From positions 1-16,077 of the forward strand of contig PYCK01000069.1 of the NCBI GenBank assembly GCA_009649835.1: 16,077 nucleotides of DNA, written 5' to 3'. Below are positions 12,431 to 16,077 of the stretch, piece by piece. Each line of letters opens with the position of its first letter. Within the stretch, counting starts at the first letter, position 1. Made by a program: the position numbers and the translations under genes. The notes under the pieces are model-generated. The model did no database searches and was not told the DNA's origin. It saw nothing but the letters and a program-made list of their open reading frames with translations. This DNA is from Candidatus Methanocomedens sp. (GTDB lineage Archaea; Halobacteriota; Methanosarcinia; Methanosarcinales; Methanocomedenaceae).

Positions 12431-12486
12431 CAGTCAGTGACTTTTTAATTCATTCAGGATAAATGGATCATGTCAAAAAAAAGATT

Positions 12487-12557
12487 AACCGCAGAGGACA
12501 CAGAGGTTCGCAGAGGGTCGTTATTTTACTCTGCGTCCCTCTGCGCTCTCTGCGGTT
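12487..12557. repeat. CGCAGAG-type long stem-loop between DUF123 and argH
   Basis: The left arm 12487-12515 (AACCGCAGAGGACACAGAGG...) pairs imperfectly with the right arm 12529-12557 around a 13-nt loop, and a T run follows. It belongs to the same family as 2793-2854 and 10031-10109. The position could end the DUF123 transcript, but the family is dispersed and appears inserted rather than gene-specific. Confidence 0.72.
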
Positions 12558-12620
12558 TTTCGAATCGTCCCAGAAAATAATAAAAAGTCTCAACAATCAT
12601 GTAAGATACATAGGTGCGTT

Positions 12621-14102
12621 ATGAATAACATTTTACGAAGAGGACGCCTGGGATCAAAACAAGATCCGGATGTCCTGAATTATCTTTCTTCCATGGATGC
12701 GGACAGGATGATATTCGATGCAGACCTGTTAGTAGACATGGCTCATGTGGTAATGTTAAGCGAAGTCGGGATCATAACCAGGGATGAATGTGTACTGATC
12801 CTCAGGGCCCTGGATACTATTAAACAGGAAGGGTTTGAAAAGCTTGACATGTCATACGAAGACATACACATATCCATCGAAGCAAGGCTAATAAATCTGG
12901 TAGGCGAGGATACAGGTGGAAGAATGCATTCCGCCCGCTCCCGAAACGATGAGGTCGCTACATGTATCCGCTTCGGATTAAGGGATGAACTGCTTACATT
13001 GATGCATGAGCTCATCACCCTTAGAAAGACCATGCTGGAGATCGCCAGGGAGCATACAAAGACCCTGATGCCCGGATTCACACACCTGCAGCATGCCCAG
13101 CCCACTACCTTTGCCCATCATCTGCTTGCCCACCACGATGCCCTCTCAAGGGATACCCAGAGGTTACTGGGTGCATACATGAGGACGAACTTGTCCCCGC
13201 TGGGAGCAGCAGCATTCGCATCAACCGGATTTGAGATCAACCGTGAACGTACACGTGAACTGCTTGGATTTGACGAAATCGTTGAAAACTCAATGGACGC
13301 TGTAAGTACCAGGGATTTTGTCCTGGAATCCATATCCGTATTTTCCAACATAATGACAAACCTGAGCCGGATTGCAGAAGAGATCATTTCCTGGAGTTGT
13401 GAGGAATTCGGATTTGTGGAACTGGATGACCAGTATGCTTCCACATCATCCATCATGCCCCAGAAAAAGAATCCTGATTCTGCTGAACTGCTGAGAGGGA
13501 AGACAGGTGCGGTTTACGGATGCCTCATGTCTGTGTTGACCATCACAAAAGCACTATCCATGAGCTATAACAGGGACCTGCAGGAGGTTACTCCCCACAT
13601 GTGGAGGGCGGCTGGTAATACCATCAGTTCAGTAACAATAATGGCAGGTATGCTTTCCACTATGAAAATCAATACTGAAAAAATGGAATCTGCGGCAGGC
13701 ACCGGTTTTTCTACAGCTACAGAACTTGCTGATACGATTGTCCGGACAACTGAAATTCCCTTCAGGACCGCACACCAGATCGTAGGTACGCTGTCAAAGA
13801 GTGATGTCAGGACACTTGAAGAGGTGGACAGGATCGCACTTGAGATAACAGGCAGGAAACTTTCGGATGAGGGGCTTAGCCAGGAGATGTTTGACGGGGC
13901 TCTTGATGTCATGGAGAATGTAAAACGGCGTAATGTAGTCGGAGGTCCCTCACCAGTTGAAGTAAGCAGGATGATAGAAGAGCGCAATTACCAGTTATCG
14001 CTGGATATTGATACGCTTGTGAAAAAAGCCAATTTCGTCCAGGATGCCATGAAGAAGCTTGATAACATCAAGGATTCATTTATTGAAAGAGGTAATGCAT
14101 GA
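12621..14102 (+). CDS. argH: Argininosuccinate lyase
   Basis: ArgH splits argininosuccinate into arginine and fumarate, the last step of arginine synthesis, in the cytoplasm. The 493 residues are a normal length for the archaeal enzyme. It has 'HSARSRNDEVAT' (103-114), 'THLQHAQPTT' (154-163) with the family's catalytic His, and the fumarase/aspartase superfamily signature 'SSIMPQKKNPD' (276-286) on the mobile loop with the catalytic Ser. The N-terminus 'RRGRLGSKQDPDVLNYLSSM' is the usual archaeal variant. GGTG at 12613-12616 is a weak ribosome site 4 nt before the ATG; an AT-rich ATAATAAAAAG near 12577-12587 could be the promoter. Its TGA overlaps the gatD ATG (ATGA at 14099-14102), so the two are translationally coupled. 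This is the first gene of the probable argH-gatD-YkgJ operon. Confidence 0.97.
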   Translation: MNNILRRGRLGSKQDPDVLNYLSSMDADRMIFDADLLVDMAHVVMLSEVGIITRDECVLILRALDTIKQEGFEKLDMSYEDIHISIEARLINLVGEDTGGRMHSARSRNDEVATCIRFGLRDELLTLMHELITLRKTMLEIAREHTKTLMPGFTHLQHAQPTTFAHHLLAHHDALSRDTQRLLGAYMRTNLSPLGAAAFASTGFEINRERTRELLGFDEIVENSMDAVSTRDFVLESISVFSNIMTNLSRIAEEIISWSCEEFGFVELDDQYASTSSIMPQKKNPDSAELLRGKTGAVYGCLMSVLTITKALSMSYNRDLQEVTPHMWRAAGNTISSVTIMAGMLSTMKINTEKMESAAGTGFSTATELADTIVRTTEIPFRTAHQIVGTLSKSDVRTLEEVDRIALEITGRKLSDEGLSQEMFDGALDVMENVKRRNVVGGPSPVEVSRMIEERNYQLSLDIDTLVKKANFVQDAMKKLDNIKDSFIERGNA

Positions 14103-15337
14103 AAGTAGAAGAAGGAGACAGCGTACTGGTAAAACAGGGTGGGCGTACTTTTAACGGTGTACTTATGCCATCAATCACCAACAACGCTGTCATAAAATTA
14201 ATGAACGGGTATAACGTGGGATTAGATCCCGGTAATATTACCATGGAGCTGGCTGGGAAAAAACAGGATATGCGATCTGCAACAGTAGAACTGCCGCCCC
14301 ATGATCCCGGCCTGCCCGATGTATCCATCCTATCCACAGGCGGGACCATTGCCAGTAAGGTGGACTACAGGACCGGGGCTGTGACCAGCCAGTTCACTGC
14401 AGAGGATATTTTACTGGCCATTCCTGAACTTACTAAGATTGCTAATTATAATGCCAGGGTTTGCTACAGTATCTTATCTGAGAACATGCAGCCTGAATAC
14501 TGGGTCAGGCTGGCAGAGGAAGTCTATAATGAGATAAAAGCCGGAGCTGCCGGGGTGATTATCACCCACGGTACTGATACCATGATGTACACGGCAGCAG
14601 CCCTTGCGTTTATGATCGAGACGCCGGTGCCTGTTGTGTTCGTAGGCAGCCAGCGCAGTGCTGATCGTCCCAGCAGTGACAATGCCATGAACGCTATCTG
14701 TGCAGCAAAGGTGGCTACCAGCGATATTGCCGGGGTTACTGTGGTCATGCACGGGACGACCTCGGACGATTTCTGCCATATCCACAAGGCAACGAAGGTC
14801 AGGAAGATGCACACCAGCAGGCGTGATGCGTTCCAGTCGATCAACTCAAAGCCGCTTGGCAGGGTGGATTACCCATCCGGCAAGATCACAACCTACCTTG
14901 ACCATGCCGGACGGGGGGAGAGGGAACTGGCCATTAATTCCAATATTGAGCCCAGGTGCACGCTAATTAAATATACTACCGGGGCAAGTCCGCAAACCTT
15001 GCTGTTCGCGTCTGCCAATTATAGGGGTATTGTTATTGAGGGGACAGGGCTTGGCCATGTATCCACTGAATGGGTGCCGTATATCGAAAGAACGACCGAA
15101 GCCGGGATACCTATCGTAATGACCAGCCAGTGCATAAGTGGCAGGGTGTGCGACCGGGTATATGATACAGGGCGCGACATCCTGAAAGCGGGAGCCATAG
15201 AGGGCGAGGATATGATGAGCGAGGTTGCGCTGGTGAAATTGATGTGGGCGCTGGGGCAGACAAAGGATATTGATGAGGTCAGGAAGATCATGACCACTGA
15301 TATGGCCGGGGAGATCACCAGGAGTTCCCGGACCTGA
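14099..15337 (+). CDS. gatD: Glutamyl-tRNA(Gln) amidotransferase subunit D
   Basis: GatD is the asparaginase-like subunit of the archaeal GatDE enzyme. It releases ammonia from glutamine or asparagine, which GatE uses to turn Glu-tRNA-Gln into Gln-tRNA-Gln. 412 residues: an N-terminal beta domain (1-70, 'KQGGRTFNGVLMPS') found only in GatD, then the asparaginase core with 'LSTGGTIAS' (78-86), 'THGTDTM' (156-162) and 'KVRKMHTSRRDAF' (233-245). T83, T159, D160 and K236 have the same spacing as the published catalytic residues of the Methanothermobacter enzyme (T101, T177, D178, K254 as I recall). Its start overlaps the argH stop by four bases. The usual partner gatE is not adjacent: a YkgJ-family gene comes next after 46 bp. 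All catalytic positions are intact. Confidence 0.97.
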   Translation: MKVEEGDSVLVKQGGRTFNGVLMPSITNNAVIKLMNGYNVGLDPGNITMELAGKKQDMRSATVELPPHDPGLPDVSILSTGGTIASKVDYRTGAVTSQFTAEDILLAIPELTKIANYNARVCYSILSENMQPEYWVRLAEEVYNEIKAGAAGVIITHGTDTMMYTAAALAFMIETPVPVVFVGSQRSADRPSSDNAMNAICAAKVATSDIAGVTVVMHGTTSDDFCHIHKATKVRKMHTSRRDAFQSINSKPLGRVDYPSGKITTYLDHAGRGERELAINSNIEPRCTLIKYTTGASPQTLLFASANYRGIVIEGTGLGHVSTEWVPYIERTTEAGIPIVMTSQCISGRVCDRVYDTGRDILKAGAIEGEDMMSEVALVKLMWALGQTKDIDEVRKIMTTDMAGEITRSSRT

Positions 15338-15383
15338 ATCCATTTACTAGCAGAATTGGACTTTATGTGAGGATGTTGAAATT

Positions 15384-15929
15384 ATGAACGATAAACCGAG
15401 ATTTGTATTTGAATGCCAGGAATGCGGGAAATGCTGTGAAAGGGATGTAACTGTATATCTGGGTGACATAAATGACTGGGTGGAGCATGGGTTGATGTAC
15501 AAGGTACTGCCCCACTTGTCTATAGTGGGGGATTTTGGTTCTGTTGCCATTCAACTGGACAAACAGACAAAAGATGACCAGACTGTATGCGCATTGTATG
15601 ACCTTGAAAAGAGCGAGTGCACCCTGGATGACAATAGGCCGCTTTCCTGCCGTTCGTTCCCCTTGGGTTATAACGGTAATAATTATGTTATTGTGGATAT
15701 GGACTGTCCGGGACTTGGGCAGGGCAGCATAACTGCGGAAAAACTTACCTTGATGAGGGACACAGCCAGGGCCGGGTATGAGAGCAAGCAGCAGACGCAA
15801 CATATTCTGCCTATGTTGGAGAACCTGTTTATCAGGAAGATGACATTCGAGTCACAGAAGGCCATGGGAGAGCTTACTCCTGAGCAGAGGGAAGAGCTTG
15901 AGAATATCCTGAAGGATAAGGAAGAATAG
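15384..15929 (+). CDS. YkgJ-family CxxCxxCC cysteine-cluster protein (UPF0153)
   Basis: 181 residues. The N-terminal 'FECQECGKCCERDVTVYLGD' (9-28) contains C11-x2-C14-x2-C17-C18, the signature of the YkgJ/UPF0153 family, proposed to bind an Fe-S cluster or zinc. Further cysteines occur in 'TVCALYDLEKSECTLDDNRP' and 'LSCRSFPLGY', then 'DMDCPGLGQG', all typical of the family. The function is unknown; redox or metal-handling roles are guesses. The C-terminal 40 residues are a charged helix ('GELTPEQREELENILKDKEE'). A GAGG (15369-15372) lies 11 nt ahead of the ATG, and the gap to gatD is 46 bp, so it is probably the third gene of the argH operon. It ends in TAG in a sensible place, further evidence that amber is a stop in this organism. 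Confidence 0.92.
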   Translation: MNDKPRFVFECQECGKCCERDVTVYLGDINDWVEHGLMYKVLPHLSIVGDFGSVAIQLDKQTKDDQTVCALYDLEKSECTLDDNRPLSCRSFPLGYNGNNYVIVDMDCPGLGQGSITAEKLTLMRDTARAGYESKQQTQHILPMLENLFIRKMTFESQKAMGELTPEQREELENILKDKEE

Positions 15930-15986
15930 GTCTTAAACCCAGGAGAATATCCAGGGGATGGAATCTGGTATAGATGAAATATTCTA

Positions 15987-16077
15987 TTATTTTTTGGTCA
16001 CAAACTGACCTGCATCAAGGTTGTTAACATCATCAATTTCTACTGTAGCATAAACCGTACTTCCTTGTACCAGTTCA
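15987..16077 (-). CDS. 3' end of a minus-strand gene, possibly a cut-short cohesin-like domain
   Basis: The last 30 codons on the minus strand read 'ELVQGSTVYATVEIDDVNNL' then DAGQFVTKK, to TAA at 15989-15987; the rest lies beyond the window. The sequence looks like the first strands of the cohesin-like fold seen in many extracellular archaeal proteins (a 'VEIDxVxNLxAxQF' pattern), but such domains normally continue for about 100 more residues, whereas this one stops. It may be a truncated exported protein or a different beta-sandwich. It converges on the YkgJ-family gene, with 57 bp between the two stops. Weak but protein-like. Confidence 0.45.
   Translation of the reverse strand, partial: ELVQGSTVYATVEIDDVNNLDAGQFVTKK

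Noticed and set aside
2793..12557. CRISPR array
   Set aside because: The repeated elements are few, of unequal length, kilobases apart and palindromic; there are no regular spacers and no cas genes.
14474..15343. Several minus-strand frames inside gatD
   Set aside because: Antisense shadows of a gene whose four catalytic positions match the family spacing.
1..16077. tRNA or rRNA genes
   Set aside because: No cloverleaf with conserved GGTTCRA-type T-loop or rRNA-like stretch was noticed on either strand by eye; a tRNAscan-type search would settle this.

Overview
The window looks like a piece of a euryarchaeal chromosome, most likely a methanogen or methane/alkane-oxidising relative of the Methanosarcinales. 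This rests on a Methanosarcina-like archaeal GltX, the archaea-only amidotransferase subunit GatD, a DUF123 GIY-YIG protein, an archaeal ATPase_2/DUF234 protein and archaeal TATA boxes about 25-27 nt ahead of several start codons. The assignment comes from protein features recognised by eye, not from a search.

Layout. (1) 1-506: a HicB/HicA toxin-antitoxin pair. (2) 598-2681: an IS1634-type insertion sequence (847-2558) with 13-bp terminal inverted repeats. Its transposase is disabled by an apparent one-base loss just after the start codon. It is bordered on the left by a decayed SWIM-like frame with three in-frame TAG codons and on the right by a truncated 46-residue Cys-rich gene that keeps its promoter. 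(3) 2750-2938: a MITE-like element with a nested CACAGAG-type palindrome. (4) 3076-7320: a core block of glutamate dehydrogenase, glutamyl-tRNA synthetase and a SAM methyltransferase. (5) 7321-10148: an accessory, repeat-rich island with a VapB/VapC-like pair, a small Cys-rich membrane protein, a frameshifted lipoprotein remnant, a UPF0175/DUF3368 PIN pair whose toxin has an internal stop, and two copies of a ~150-bp repeat. (6) 10272-12430: an ATPase_2-DUF234 gene and a DUF123 gene. (7) 12621-15929: argH-gatD-YkgJ family gene, probably one operon. (8) The last bases hold the 3' end of a minus-strand gene.

How the genes fit together. GdhA interconverts 2-oxoglutarate and glutamate. GltX charges tRNA with glutamate, and in archaea that lack GlnRS it also mischarges tRNA-Gln. 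GatD, with GatE (not in this window), converts Glu-tRNA-Gln to Gln-tRNA-Gln. ArgH completes arginine synthesis. Glutamate metabolism and indirect Gln-tRNA formation therefore dominate the core genes, while the intervening stretches hold three toxin-antitoxin modules, mobile elements and gene debris.

I did not find a convincing new multi-gene system. The most unusual pieces are the eight-cysteine membrane microprotein that diverges from vapBC across a palindromic operator, the repeated-unit structure around the PIN/UPF0175 module, the all-amber decayed frame, and the mutually exclusive hairpins upstream of gltX.
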